Assembly (NCBI GenBank): GCA_021794705.1
Contig: JAJYQH010000102.1
Coordinates: forward strand, 1 to 7,310
Direction: 5' to 3'
DNA: 7,310 nt
From: Actinomycetes bacterium
Lineage (GTDB): Bacteria; Actinomycetota; Actinomycetes; Propionibacteriales; Propionibacteriaceae
The position numbers were made by a program, and so were the translations under genes. The notes under the pieces are model-generated. The model saw only the letters and a program-made list of their open reading frames with translations, was not told the origin of the DNA and searched no databases. This document shows, piece after piece, positions 1 through 6,698 of this stretch (within the stretch, counting starts at the first letter, position 1; each line of letters begins with the position of its first letter).

Positions 1-647
1 ACACGCTGCTCAAGCCGGAGGCCACTGATGACCAGGTGGGTGCGCTGGTCGACGAGGCGGAGCGCCTGGGCGTCTACGCGGTGTGCGTCTCACCCAGCAG
101 GCTCCCGCTGGCGGTGCCGGAGGGGCTGAGGCTCGCGGTCGTCTGCGGCTTCCCGTCGGGAGCCCACCGGGCGGCCGTCAAGGCGGCCGAGGCGGCCGCC
201 GCCGCGGACGCCGGCGCCGACGAGATCGACATGGTCATCGACCTGGCCCTGGCGAGGACCGACCGGTTCGACCTCACGGAGGCCGAGATCCGGGCCGTCC
301 GCGAGGCGGCCCCCCACGTGCTCCTCAAGGTGATCATCGAGTCGGCCGTCCTCAGCGACGCCCAGATCGTCGGCGTGTGCGAGGCGGCCGAGCGGGCGGG
401 CGCCGACTTCGTCAAGACCTCCACCGGCTTCCACCCGGCGGGCGGGGCCAGCGTGCACGCGGTGCGGCTGATGGCCGACACCGTGGGGCCCCGGCTGGGG
501 GTCAAGGCGTCCGGGGGCATCCGCGACACGGCCACGGCCCTGGCGATGATCGACGCGGGCGCCACCCGCCTCGGCCTGTCGGCGTCCGCCGCGGTGCTGG
601 CCGGCTTCGACGGTGCCGCCCCCACCGGTGCCTCAGAGGCCTACTGA
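1..647 (+). CDS. deoC: Deoxyribose-phosphate aldolase, 5'-truncated by window edge
   Basis: A cytosolic class I aldolase that cleaves 2-deoxyribose 5-phosphate to glyceraldehyde 3-phosphate and acetaldehyde in deoxynucleoside catabolism. The reading frame is already open at the left edge: bases 1-2 fit the end of a His codon, followed by TLLKPEAT, which matches the family's N-terminal DHTLLKP motif. About 10-25 residues are therefore missing, and the GTG at 36 is not the true start. The visible 214 residues run to TGA at 645-647. The catalytic set is present: Asp in [10 protein letters not shown] (codon 228-230), the Schiff-base Lys in FVKTSTGF (414-416) and the second Lys in GVKASGGIR (504-506). 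The size fits the short bacterial DeoC form of roughly 220-230 residues. The last 15 nt overlap the convergent YdcF gene. Function is assigned from family motifs and is close to certain. Confidence 0.96.
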   Translation, partial: TLLKPEATDDQVGALVDEAERLGVYAVCVSPSRLPLAVPEGLRLAVVCGFPSGAHRAAVKAAEAAAAADAGADEIDMVIDLALARTDRFDLTEAEIRAVREAAPHVLLKVIIESAVLSDAQIVGVCEAAERAGADFVKTSTGFHPAGGASVHAVRLMADTVGPRLGVKASGGIRDTATALAMIDAGATRLGLSASAAVLAGFDGAAPTGASEAY

Positions 648-1316
648 CCCGCTCACCCGCACCGGCGTCATCGCCGGGTGCCGGTCGTACCACCAGTACC
701 AGACACCGACCAGGGCCTCGTGCCAGGTGAAGCGCGCCTTGTGCCAGGGACGCTCCCCGAACCGGTAGTCGTCGGCGAGCACGAGCAGCGGAACCGCCTC
801 GGGCGCCAGCACCTCGACCTCGTGGCGCCCGCGGTCGGCGTGCAGAGCGTTCGAGACGATGGCGATCCGGTCGCAGGCCGCTAGCAGGGGCAGCCCGAGC
901 TGCACATTCTCGGCGGTCGTCGTCGCCGACTCCTCCAGCTCGACGACGGAGGGGTCGAGCCCGAGCACGTCGACCGCGTAGCGGGCCAGTGATGCCGCCT
1001 CCGAGAGCTCGGCGCCCGTCGTGCGACCCCCGCTGAACACCACCCGCACTGGTCCACGGTGGGCGGCGATCGTGCGCATGAGGATGTCGCACCGCCACTT
1101 CTGCTCGGCCGACGGCTCGCCGGAGGGTTCGGGCGGGTAGCCGAGCACCAGCAGCCCGAGCGAGCCGTCGGGCCGGGCCGCAGCACCCGGGGGACGCCGT
1201 GACGCGCGCCACTGCAGCACCTCGGCCCCGCCCCACCACAGGGCGAGCTCGACGAACAGACCGACGACGAGCCGGGCCGGTCGGACCCGCGGCGGCCGGT
1301 GTCCCGGCCGGGTCAC
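633..1316 (-). CDS. YdcF/SanA/ElyC-family (DUF218) membrane-anchored protein
   Basis: A 227-residue protein. It has a basic N-terminus, one hydrophobic segment at about residues 16-34 ([19 protein letters not shown]), then a DUF218 domain. Signatures are the first strand LGLLVLGY (53-60), the loop Arg at about 75, [16 protein letters not shown] (92-107) and [13 protein letters not shown] (126-138), the usual order SGG, sEA, E..S.TT.EN. Relatives SanA, YdcF and ElyC act in the cell envelope of Gram-negative bacteria, but their reaction is poorly defined, so no substrate is proposed. The GTG start at 1316-1314 overlaps the TGA of the MFS gene as GTGA, which indicates translational coupling; there is no in-frame ATG before residue 80. 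The frame stays open upstream through the MFS gene, but that part is a shadow frame. The 3' end overlaps deoC by 15 nt in convergent orientation. The N-in, C-out topology is inferred from the basic N-terminus. Confidence 0.88.
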   Translation of the reverse strand: MTRPGHRPPRVRPARLVVGLFVELALWWGGAEVLQWRASRRPPGAAARPDGSLGLLVLGYPPEPSGEPSAEQKWRCDILMRTIAAHRGPVRVVFSGGRTTGAELSEAASLARYAVDVLGLDPSVVELEESATTTAENVQLGLPLLAACDRIAIVSNALHADRGRHEVEVLAPEAVPLLVLADDYRFGERPWHKARFTWHEALVGVWYWWYDRHPAMTPVRVSGSVGL

Positions 1317-2872
1317 GGGGTCGGCTCGCGGTGGTGGGTGTGCACCCACAGCGCCACGACCGCACCGACGGCGACGACGACGGCCGGCAGCAGGATCGAG
1401 TCGGCCATGGCCCGGGCGAAGGACGGGCCGAGGACGGCAGGCACGTGTCCCTCCCCCTGCTGGATCGCTCCCGCGGCCCGGGCGGCCGCGGGATGCGTGG
1501 CCATGAACTCCCCGATCCAGTGGGTGATGCGGCTGGTCATGAGCATGGCGATGAGCGCGGACCCCAGCACCGAGCCGATCTGGCGCGTCGTGTTGAACAC
1601 GCTCGATCCGGCGCCCGCCTCGTGGGGCTGGAGGTCGCGCGTCGCCGTCAGCGAGATCGGGCCCCAGATGAGCGAGCCGGCCACGCCCATGGGCACGGCG
1701 AGCAGCACGAGCTGCCACACCGGGTGACCGGAGCGGATCAGCCACTGGTAGGCGAACAGGGTGAGAGCGAACAGGGCCAGGCCCCCGGGGATGACGAGGC
1801 GGGCGTTGAGCCGGGGGAAGGCCCGGCCCACCAGGGGGGCGAGGACGCCGGAGAAGACGGCGTTCGGAACCATCGTGAGTGCCGCCTGGGTGGGGCTGAG
1901 GTAGCGGGCGTCCTGCAGGAAGATCATCATCGGGAAGGTCATCGAGGTGACGGCGACGCCCATGCAGAACGTGAGGATGTTGCCCATGGTGAAGTTCCAC
2001 GTGCGGAACAGGCCGAGCGGCACCAGCGGTTCGGCCGGGCCCTTCGCCTCCCACCACACGAACCCGGCCATGACGGCCACGCCGGCGATCAGCAGCAGCG
2101 GCACGCTGAGGATGCCGGAGATCGTGCCCCAGTTGTAGCTGTTGCCCTCCTGCAGCCCGAAGACGAGGCAGAACAGCCCGATGCCGGACAGCACCACCCC
2201 GAGCGAGTCGAACCGGTGGGTCATCCGGGGCAGGTCGGGCACCCGCCGCCATACCTGCCAGATGCCGAACAGCCCGAACGGCACGTTGACGAAGAAGATC
2301 CACTCCCAGCCCAGGCCGTCGACGAGGATGCCGCCGAGGATCGGGCCGACGAGGGTGGCGACCCCGGCGGTGGACCCCCACAGGCCCATCGCGGCGCCCC
2401 GGTGGCGGAATGGGAACAGCCGGGTGATCACCGCCATCGACTGTGGCGTCATGAGGGCGGCGCCGAGCCCCTGGACGGCGCGGGCCGCGATGAGCATGCC
2501 GATGCTCGTCGAGAGGCCGCACCACGCCGAGGAGGCGGTGAAGACGACCAGCCCGACCATGAAGACGTTGCGGGGGCCGAAGCGGTCGCCGAGGCGCCCG
2601 GTGACGAGGAGCGGCACCGCGTAGGTGAGCAGGTAGGCGCTGGTGACCCAGACGACACCGTTCACGGACGTGTCGAGGCCCTGCATGATCGCCGGGATGG
2701 CGGTGGTGACGATCGTCGAGTCGACGAGGATCATGAAGAAGCCGACGAGCAGCGCCCACAGCGCCGCCCACGCCTGCTTCTCGGTGATCGGCTCGCCGCT
2801 GCGGGTGAGGGAGGTGGCGTCCGGCGCGCCGCCCGGATCGTGCCCCCGCTCGATCTCGTCGACGGCGCTCAT
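1313..2872 (-). CDS. MFS drug/solute exporter, DHA2 (EmrB/QacA, 14-TM) family
   Basis: A 519-residue proton-coupled exporter of the inner membrane. After a hydrophilic 30-residue N-terminus, TM1 carries the DHA2-type motif GFFMILVDSTIVTTAIPAI (Asp51). Next come motif A, LVTGRLGDRFGPRN (89-102), motif B, AARAVQGLGAALMTPQS (129-145, Arg131), and motif C, GPILGGILVDGLGWEW (176-191). The length and the long loop before the last segment (THPAAARAAGAIQQGEG) fit the 14-TM DHA2 class rather than 12-TM DHA1. The substrate cannot be read from sequence; families include dye, antibiotic and quaternary ammonium exporters. The ATG at 2872 has GGAGAG a few bases upstream. The gene is the first full-size member of an operon with the YdcF gene (4-nt overlap) and is divergent from the carboxylase. 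No regulator gene lies beside it. Confidence 0.93.
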   Translation of the reverse strand: MSAVDEIERGHDPGGAPDATSLTRSGEPITEKQAWAALWALLVGFFMILVDSTIVTTAIPAIMQGLDTSVNGVVWVTSAYLLTYAVPLLVTGRLGDRFGPRNVFMVGLVVFTASSAWCGLSTSIGMLIAARAVQGLGAALMTPQSMAVITRLFPFRHRGAAMGLWGSTAGVATLVGPILGGILVDGLGWEWIFFVNVPFGLFGIWQVWRRVPDLPRMTHRFDSLGVVLSGIGLFCLVFGLQEGNSYNWGTISGILSVPLLLIAGVAVMAGFVWWEAKGPAEPLVPLGLFRTWNFTMGNILTFCMGVAVTSMTFPMMIFLQDARYLSPTQAALTMVPNAVFSGVLAPLVGRAFPRLNARLVIPGGLALFALTLFAYQWLIRSGHPVWQLVLLAVPMGVAGSLIWGPISLTATRDLQPHEAGAGSSVFNTTRQIGSVLGSALIAMLMTSRITHWIGEFMATHPAAARAAGAIQQGEGHVPAVLGPSFARAMADSILLPAVVVAVGAVVALWVHTHHREPTP

Positions 2873-2934
2873 CGGCTCTCCGCCGGGACGTTCGCTCGGG
2901 GGGCCCGGACGCCCCCGGGATCGTGGCTCTGCAT
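2869..2934 (-). CDS. Possible 21-codon leader ORF upstream of the MFS exporter
   Basis: A minus-strand ATG at 2934-2932 opens a short frame (starting MQSHDPGGVR and ending PAESR) whose TGA at 2871-2869 overlaps the exporter ATG as ATGA. No Shine-Dalgarno sequence precedes it. However, TAGTCT lies 7 nt before the ATG, the spacing expected if transcription starts on the A of the ATG and the message is leaderless. A coupled leader peptide would put exporter translation under its control. The peptide matches no family I know and has no run of rare or repeated codons that would suggest attenuation. The frame could be chance in GC-rich DNA; the precise ATGA fit is the main support. Confidence 0.3.
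   Translation of the reverse strand: MQSHDPGGVRAPRANVPAESR
2876..2881 (-). promoter_or_regulatory. Ribosome-binding site of the MFS gene
   Basis: On the minus strand GGAGAG precedes the ATG at 2872 by 3 nt (GGAG core to ATG 5 nt). It supports this start. The site lies inside the possible 21-codon leader ORF, so a ribosome ending there would pass over it. Confidence 0.6.
2897..2917 (-). repeat. GC-rich imperfect hairpin in the exporter leader
   Basis: The plus-strand arms CGGGGGGC (2897-2904) and GCCCCCG (2911-2917) pair with one bulged base around a 6-nt loop. It would form in the exporter transcript between the proposed start point (near 2934) and the ribosome-binding site. In DNA this GC-rich, short G and C runs often pair by chance, so any regulatory role is speculative. 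Confidence 0.25.
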
Positions 2935-2941
2935 GCCGACA

Positions 2942-2947
2942 AGACTA
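2942..2947 (-). promoter_or_regulatory. Candidate -10 element for the exporter operon
   Basis: TAGTCT (minus strand) fits the actinobacterial TANNNT -10 pattern. Its last base is 7 nt from the A of the ATG at 2934, so the predicted start point is at or next to that ATG. No convincing TTGACA-like -35 exists at 16-18 nt. A GGAAC sits 16 nt upstream (2964-2968), which resembles an ECF-sigma -35, but the matching ECF -10 is not seen. Confidence 0.4.
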
Positions 2948-3022
2948 GGTGCAACCCCTGACAGTTCCGGCCGCCGCCGGAGGCCGGCACGAGGGGCGCG
3001 GCGGGCGTCCGTCGGCTGGCCC

Positions 3023-3028
3023 TAGGAT
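3023..3028 (+). promoter_or_regulatory. Candidate -10 element for the carboxylase gene
   Basis: TAGGAT (within CCTAGGATCC, 3021-3030) matches TANNNT well. The predicted start is near 3035-3036, giving a leader of about 22 nt that contains the strong ribosome-binding site. The -35 region is GC-rich and poorly matched, as is common in this group. Confidence 0.45.
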
Positions 3029-3046
3029 CCGAGGTACGGGCGTTTC

Positions 3047-3055
3047 GAGGAGGAA
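3047..3055 (+). promoter_or_regulatory. Strong ribosome-binding site deciding the GTG start
   Basis: GAGGAGGAA ends 2 nt before the GTG at 3058, with the AGGAGG core at 3048-3053 and 4 nt of spacing. It fixes the start of the carboxylase at 3058. It is by far the strongest Shine-Dalgarno sequence at any gene start in the window. Confidence 0.85.
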
Positions 3056-3057
3056 CC

Positions 3058-4824
3058 GTGGCCAGGATCACGAAGGTGTTGGTGGCGAACCGGGGCGAGA
3101 TCGCGGTGCGGGTCGTGCGGGCGGCCGCGGACGCCGGCATCGCGAGCGTGGCGGTCTACGCCGACTCCGACCGCGACTCGCTGGTCGTCCGGCTGGCGGA
3201 CGAGGCGTTCGCCCTCAACGGCGCCACCCCCGCCGACACCTACCTCAACATCCCCAAGCTCCTCGACGTCGCCGGGCGCAGCGGAGCGGACGCCGTGCAC
3301 CCCGGGTACGGGTTCCTCGCCGAGAACGCCGACTTCGCCCGAGCGGTCATCGACGCCGGCCTGATCTGGATCGGGCCGCCCCCGGAGGCGATCGAGGCCC
3401 TGGGCGACAAGGTGCGCGCCCGGCACATCGCCCAGCGCGTCGGGGCCCCGCTGGTCCCCGGCACCCCCGACCCCGTGGCGGACGCCGAGGAGGTGACCGC
3501 CTTCGCGAGGCAGCACGGCCTCCCGATCGCCATCAAGGCCGCCTTCGGCGGTGGCGGACGCGGGCTGAAGGTGGCCCACACCCTGGAGGAGATCCCCGAA
3601 CTGTTCGCCTCGGCCACCCGGGAGGCGGTTACCGCCTTCGGACGCGGCGAATGCTTCGTCGAGCGCTACCTCGACAAGCCCCGGCACGTCGAGACCCAGT
3701 GCCTCGCCGACATGCACGGCACGGTGGTCGTCGTCTCCACCCGCGACTGTTCCCTGCAGCGGCGGCACCAGAAGCTGGTCGAGGAGGCGCCCGCGCCCTT
3801 CCTCGCCGCCGACCAGGTCGATCGCCTCTACCGGGCCAGCAAGGCGATCCTGCGGGAGGCGGGGTACGTGGGCGCCGGTACCTGCGAGTTCCTGGTGGCC
3901 CGCGACGGCACGATCTCCTTCCTCGAGGTGAACACGCGGCTGCAGGTGGAGCATCCGGTGAGCGAGGAGGTCTCCGGCCTCGACCTGGTGCGGGAGATGT
4001 TCCGTATCGCCCAGGGCGAGCCGCTCGGCTACGACGACCCCGTCCTGCGCGGCCACTCCATCGAGTTCCGCATCAACGCCGAGGACCCCGGGCGCGGGTT
4101 CCTGCCGGCCCCGGGCACCCTGGTGAGCTGGCACGCACCGGGCGGTCCCGGCGTCCGCGTCGACGAGGGTTACCACGCGGGGATGACGGTGCCGGGAGCC
4201 TTCGACTCCCTGGTCGCCAAGCTCGTCGTCACCGGACCCGACCGAGCCGAGGCGCTGGCCCGGGCCCGGCGCGCGCTCCGGGAACTCGTCGTCGACGGCA
4301 TGCCGACGGTCGTGCCGTTCCACCGCGCGGTGCTCGACGACCCGGCGTTCACCGCTCCCGAGGGCGTCTTCGGTGTGCACACCCGCTGGATCGAGACCGA
4401 GTTCCACAACACCATCCCGCCGTACACGGGTCTCCTCGGCGAGCCCGCGGACACCGAACCGGCCCAGGTCGTCGTGGTCGAGGTCGACGGGCGCCGGGTG
4501 GAGGTGAAGCTGCCGGCGGGGCTGCCCGCGCCCGGACGCCCGGGTCAGCCGACGGGAGCGGTGCGGCGTCCGCCCCGACGCGACCGCGGCGGAGCCCGGG
4601 TGCACGCGCCCTCGGGCAACGCGCTGACTGCGCCGATGCAGGGGACCGTGGTCAAGGTGGCCGCCGGAGAGGGCGACCTGGTCGCCGAAGGCGACCTCGT
4701 CGTCGTGCTCGAGGCGATGAAGATGGAGAATCCGGTGGTGGCCCACCGCGAGGGCACCGTCGCCCGGATCGTCGCGGTCGGCGTCGCGGTCACGGCCGGC
4801 GCGGTGCTCTGCGAGATCGTCTGA
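3058..4824 (+). CDS. accA3: Acetyl/propionyl-CoA carboxylase alpha chain (biotin carboxylase + biotin carrier)
   Basis: A 588-residue cytosolic subunit. It carboxylates its own biotin with ATP and bicarbonate, and a separate carboxyltransferase beta subunit passes the carboxyl group to acetyl-, propionyl- or longer acyl-CoA. Domains: biotin carboxylase N-terminal (about 4-113, [14 protein letters not shown]), ATP-grasp (about 115-320), biotin carboxylase C-terminal (about 335-440), an Arg/Pro-rich linker (490-518) and the biotinyl domain (522-588). Key residues: ATP Lys160 and the GGGGRG loop (164-169), [11 protein letters not shown] with Lys239, and Glu290, Asn292, Arg294 in [11 protein letters not shown]. 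The biotin Lys is Lys555 in EAMKMEN. All match the E. coli AccC/AccB pattern. No beta subunit, epsilon subunit or biotin ligase is adjacent, so partners are encoded elsewhere. The gene has its own promoter region and a strong ribosome-binding site. The symbol follows the actinobacterial accA3/bccA type; acyl-CoA preference cannot be told from the alpha chain. Confidence 0.95.
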   Translation: MARITKVLVANRGEIAVRVVRAAADAGIASVAVYADSDRDSLVVRLADEAFALNGATPADTYLNIPKLLDVAGRSGADAVHPGYGFLAENADFARAVIDAGLIWIGPPPEAIEALGDKVRARHIAQRVGAPLVPGTPDPVADAEEVTAFARQHGLPIAIKAAFGGGGRGLKVAHTLEEIPELFASATREAVTAFGRGECFVERYLDKPRHVETQCLADMHGTVVVVSTRDCSLQRRHQKLVEEAPAPFLAADQVDRLYRASKAILREAGYVGAGTCEFLVARDGTISFLEVNTRLQVEHPVSEEVSGLDLVREMFRIAQGEPLGYDDPVLRGHSIEFRINAEDPGRGFLPAPGTLVSWHAPGGPGVRVDEGYHAGMTVPGAFDSLVAKLVVTGPDRAEALARARRALRELVVDGMPTVVPFHRAVLDDPAFTAPEGVFGVHTRWIETEFHNTIPPYTGLLGEPADTEPAQVVVVEVDGRRVEVKLPAGLPAPGRPGQPTGAVRRPPRRDRGGARVHAPSGNALTAPMQGTVVKVAAGEGDLVAEGDLVVVLEAMKMENPVVAHREGTVARIVAVGVAVTAGAVLCEIV

Positions 4825-4901
4825 CGGCCGGGTCCGTCGGTCAGGGTTCATCCAGGGAGCCCACGGCGCGCTCTCTCAGCCGGGTGAGCAACACTGGGTA
4901 C

Positions 4902-5765
4902 ATGTTGATCGGGTCTGGCCTGCTTCCCCTGCTCATGATGGGCCTGGTGGTCTGGTTCTTCTTCGCCCGGGCGGGGCGCAGTCAGCAGCAACTCGCCGTG
5001 CGCCAACAGGCCCAGCTCGCGTCCGTGCTGGCGGCGTCCCGCGCGGCCGCCGAGGAGGACGTCACCCGGTTCGGCGAGGAGCTCCAGCGGCTCGACTCCG
5101 ACGTCGTCGGGCACGAGCTCGACGAGGCGATGCAGCAGGACTACACCCGCGCCCTCGACGCCTACGACCACGCCAAGGAGTCGCTCGCGGCCGTGCAGCG
5201 TCCCGAGGAGATCAGCAACGTCACCGAGATCCTCGAGGACGGCCGCTACGCCGTCGCCTGCGTCAAGGCCCGGGTGGCCGGCGAGCCGCTGCCGCAGAAG
5301 CGGCCGCCGTGCTTCTTCAACCCGGCCCACGGCCCCTCGGTGCGCAACGTCATGTGGTCGCCGAACGGCGGCGTGGCCCGGGAGATCCCGGCGTGTGCCG
5401 CGGACGCCGAACGAGTCGAGGCGGGCGCCGACCCGTACATCCGCACGGTGCAGCTCGGCTCGCGTCGCGTTCCCTACTGGCAGGGCGGCCCCGCCTACGC
5501 GCCATGGGCGCAGGGCTACTACACGGGATGGCGGGGTAACTCCCTGCTCGGCGACCTCGTCGTCGGGTCGCTGATCTTCAACGGCATGTCCGGGCTGCCC
5601 TTCATGCTGGGAGGCATGGGCCAGGGTTTGGGCGCGATCGGCGGCGGCATCGGCGACGGCCTGGGGCAGATCGGCACCGGCATCGGCGACGGGCTGGGCC
5701 AGATCGGTGACGGCATCGGCGACGCGTTCGGCGACATCGGCGACTTCTTCGGAGACCTGTTCTAG
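4902..5765 (+). CDS. Membrane-anchored protein with C-terminal 11-residue glycine repeats, unknown function
   Basis: I cannot assign a function to this 287-residue protein. In order: an N-terminal membrane segment (about 4-22, IGSGLLPLLMMGLVVWFFF) followed by Arg residues; a Gln/Ala/Glu-rich helical, probably coiled-coil region (27-100); a compact part with Cys120, Cys137 and Cys165 (KRPPCFFNPAHGPSVRNV, EIPACAADAERVEAG); an aromatic stretch (YWQGGPAYAPWAQGYYTGW, 192-210); a second hydrophobic segment (214-237); then tandem glycine-rich repeats (238-281) ending FFGDLF. The N-terminal segment could be a signal anchor. The ATG at 4902 is preferred because it leads straight into the membrane segment. 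There is no Shine-Dalgarno sequence, but AACACT at 4890-4895 lies 6 nt upstream and could serve a leaderless start; an in-frame GTG at 4884 is the alternative. It follows the carboxylase after 77 nt. Its stop shares a CTAG with the convergent kinase gene. The cysteine and aromatic motifs look conserved rather than random, which is inference. Confidence 0.8.
   Translation: MLIGSGLLPLLMMGLVVWFFFARAGRSQQQLAVRQQAQLASVLAASRAAAEEDVTRFGEELQRLDSDVVGHELDEAMQQDYTRALDAYDHAKESLAAVQRPEEISNVTEILEDGRYAVACVKARVAGEPLPQKRPPCFFNPAHGPSVRNVMWSPNGGVAREIPACAADAERVEAGADPYIRTVQLGSRRVPYWQGGPAYAPWAQGYYTGWRGNSLLGDLVVGSLIFNGMSGLPFMLGGMGQGLGAIGGGIGDGLGQIGTGIGDGLGQIGDGIGDAFGDIGDFFGDLF
5613..5762 (+). repeat. Tandem 33-nt coding repeat (four units plus a partial fifth)
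   Basis: Units lie at 5613-5645, 5646-5678, 5679-5711 and 5712-5744, with a degenerate partial unit at 5745-5762. They encode GMGQGLGAIGG, GIGDGLGQIGT, GIGDGLGQIGD and GIGDAFGDIGD, then FFGDLF. The pattern has Gly at positions 1, 3, 7 and 10 (usually 5) and hydrophobic residues at 2, 6 and 9. Units two and three differ by only a few silent changes plus a final Thr/Asp change, which suggests recent duplication; the outer units are more diverged. Confidence 0.9.
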
Positions 5766-6673
5766 GAACCTTCCGCGGGTCCCGGGTCGTTCAGCACCCG
5801 CTCGAGCGCGGCGCGTCCCAGCGGTCCCCACGCCGGCTTCCCACCGGGTAGGCCGAGGTCGCCGTTGCGGCCCATGAGCAGGAGGAACAGGCTCTTGAGC
5901 GCGGCCAGGCCGCGGGCGCGGCGGAGCGTGCCGGCGTCCGTGGGGCCGTAGGCGGCGAAGAACCGCGCCGTGAGGCCAGCGGGAAGGATGACCCAGGCGG
6001 CGGCGAGGTCCCAGGCGGGGTCGCCGGCGAACAGGTCCCCGAAGTCGATCACTCCGCCGAGGGTGCCGCCGGACACGACGACATTGGCCGGGTGGAGGTC
6101 GCCGTGCACCCAGAGCGCAGGGCCCTCCCACGCAGGGGCGGCGACCGCATCGGCCCAGATCGCCCGGATCTGCCCGGCGAGGTCGCTGGGCGCCGCCGCC
6201 TGGAAGAAGCGGTCGAAGCCCTCGGTGCACGTCCGCGGGTGGAGGCGGCCGTCCGAACTCGGGGGCGCGTCGGGCGGCGCGGGCCGGTGGAGGGCCGCGA
6301 GGAACCCGGCCAGCCGGTCGGCGGCGTCCTCGGGCCGGTCGATCGTCGCGCCGTCGAGCGGCTCGCCCGGCACCCACGTCATGATCGACCACGGCCGGGG
6401 GAAGCAGGCGGAGGGACGGCCGAGGCGGACGGGGAGGGGCACCGGCAGCGGCAGGCGCGGGCCCAGCACCGGAAGCCACTGGCACTCCTTGCGCTGCAGA
6501 GCCGGGGCGCGTTCGGTGCGGGGCATGCGCACGACGAGGTCGTCCCCCAGCCGCCACTGCTGGTTGTCCCAGCCGCCGGGCACCTCCCGGACCGGCAGGC
6601 CGGCCAGGTCGGGATGCTGCTCGCGCACGAGCCGATGGACGAGGTCGGCCGTCATGCGGGGCTCGTCGCTCAT
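5762..6673 (-). CDS. Aminoglycoside phosphotransferase-fold small-molecule kinase
   Basis: A 303-residue cytosolic kinase of the APH/choline kinase fold. The N-lobe carries GGWDNQQWRLGDDLVVRMPR (33-52) and Glu63 in RKECQWLP, followed by the hinge WSIMTWVPGEPLD. The catalytic loop is WVHGDLHPANVVV (His190, Asp192, Asn197) and the metal-binding motif is GVIDFGDLFAGDPAWDLA (Asp210). The Lys that binds ATP phosphates in classic APH enzymes is replaced by Arg49 in VVRMPR, which is usual in the actinobacterial clade with this DN...LGD...R.PR pattern. The family includes antibiotic, sugar and amino-alcohol kinases, so resistance should not be assumed. The ATG at 6673 (MSDEPRMTADLV) is preferred; ATG 6655 is the alternative. 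Neither has a Shine-Dalgarno sequence, but TATCGT lies 8 nt upstream of ATG 6673. The frame remains open to 6871, without family-like sequence. The TAG stop shares CTAG with the convergent gene. Substrate unknown. Confidence 0.9.
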   Translation of the reverse strand: MSDEPRMTADLVHRLVREQHPDLAGLPVREVPGGWDNQQWRLGDDLVVRMPRTERAPALQRKECQWLPVLGPRLPLPVPLPVRLGRPSACFPRPWSIMTWVPGEPLDGATIDRPEDAADRLAGFLAALHRPAPPDAPPSSDGRLHPRTCTEGFDRFFQAAAPSDLAGQIRAIWADAVAAPAWEGPALWVHGDLHPANVVVSGGTLGGVIDFGDLFAGDPAWDLAAAWVILPAGLTARFFAAYGPTDAGTLRRARGLAALKSLFLLLMGRNGDLGLPGGKPAWGPLGRAALERVLNDPGPAEGS

Positions 6674-6681
6674 GGGACGTG

Positions 6682-6687
6682 ACGATA
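6682..6687 (-). promoter_or_regulatory. Candidate -10 element for the kinase gene
   Basis: TATCGT on the minus strand matches TANNNT and lies 8 nt before the ATG at 6673, so the transcript would be leaderless or nearly so. This agrees with the lack of a Shine-Dalgarno sequence. No clear -35 is visible. Confidence 0.4.
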
Positions 6688-6698
6688 GCGGCCGGGAG

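Noticed and set aside
1199..3025. 608-codon open frame on the plus strand opposite the exporter
   Set aside because: The translation is hydrophilic, His/Asp/Arg-rich low-complexity sequence, a shadow of the minus-strand MFS gene.
1317..3140. Upstream open extension of the YdcF frame on the minus strand
   Set aside because: It runs out of frame through the MFS gene and continues past its start. The GTG with GTGA overlap at 1316 gives a natural start and a normal family length.
4823..4838. Hairpin GACGG-CCGGGT-CCGTC just after the carboxylase stop
   Set aside because: A 5-bp stem with no T-run after it is too weak to call a terminator in this GC-rich DNA.
3022..4851. 609-codon open frame on the minus strand opposite the carboxylase
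   Set aside because: Long antisense frames are expected in GC-rich coding DNA with G/C third positions. Its translation is Arg/Gly/His-rich and without family motifs, while the plus strand encodes an unambiguous carboxylase.
2949..4901. Upstream open extension of the glycine-repeat gene's frame
   Set aside because: This part is out of frame with the carboxylase and reads as Arg/Gly-rich shadow sequence. The real protein begins at the membrane segment at 4902.
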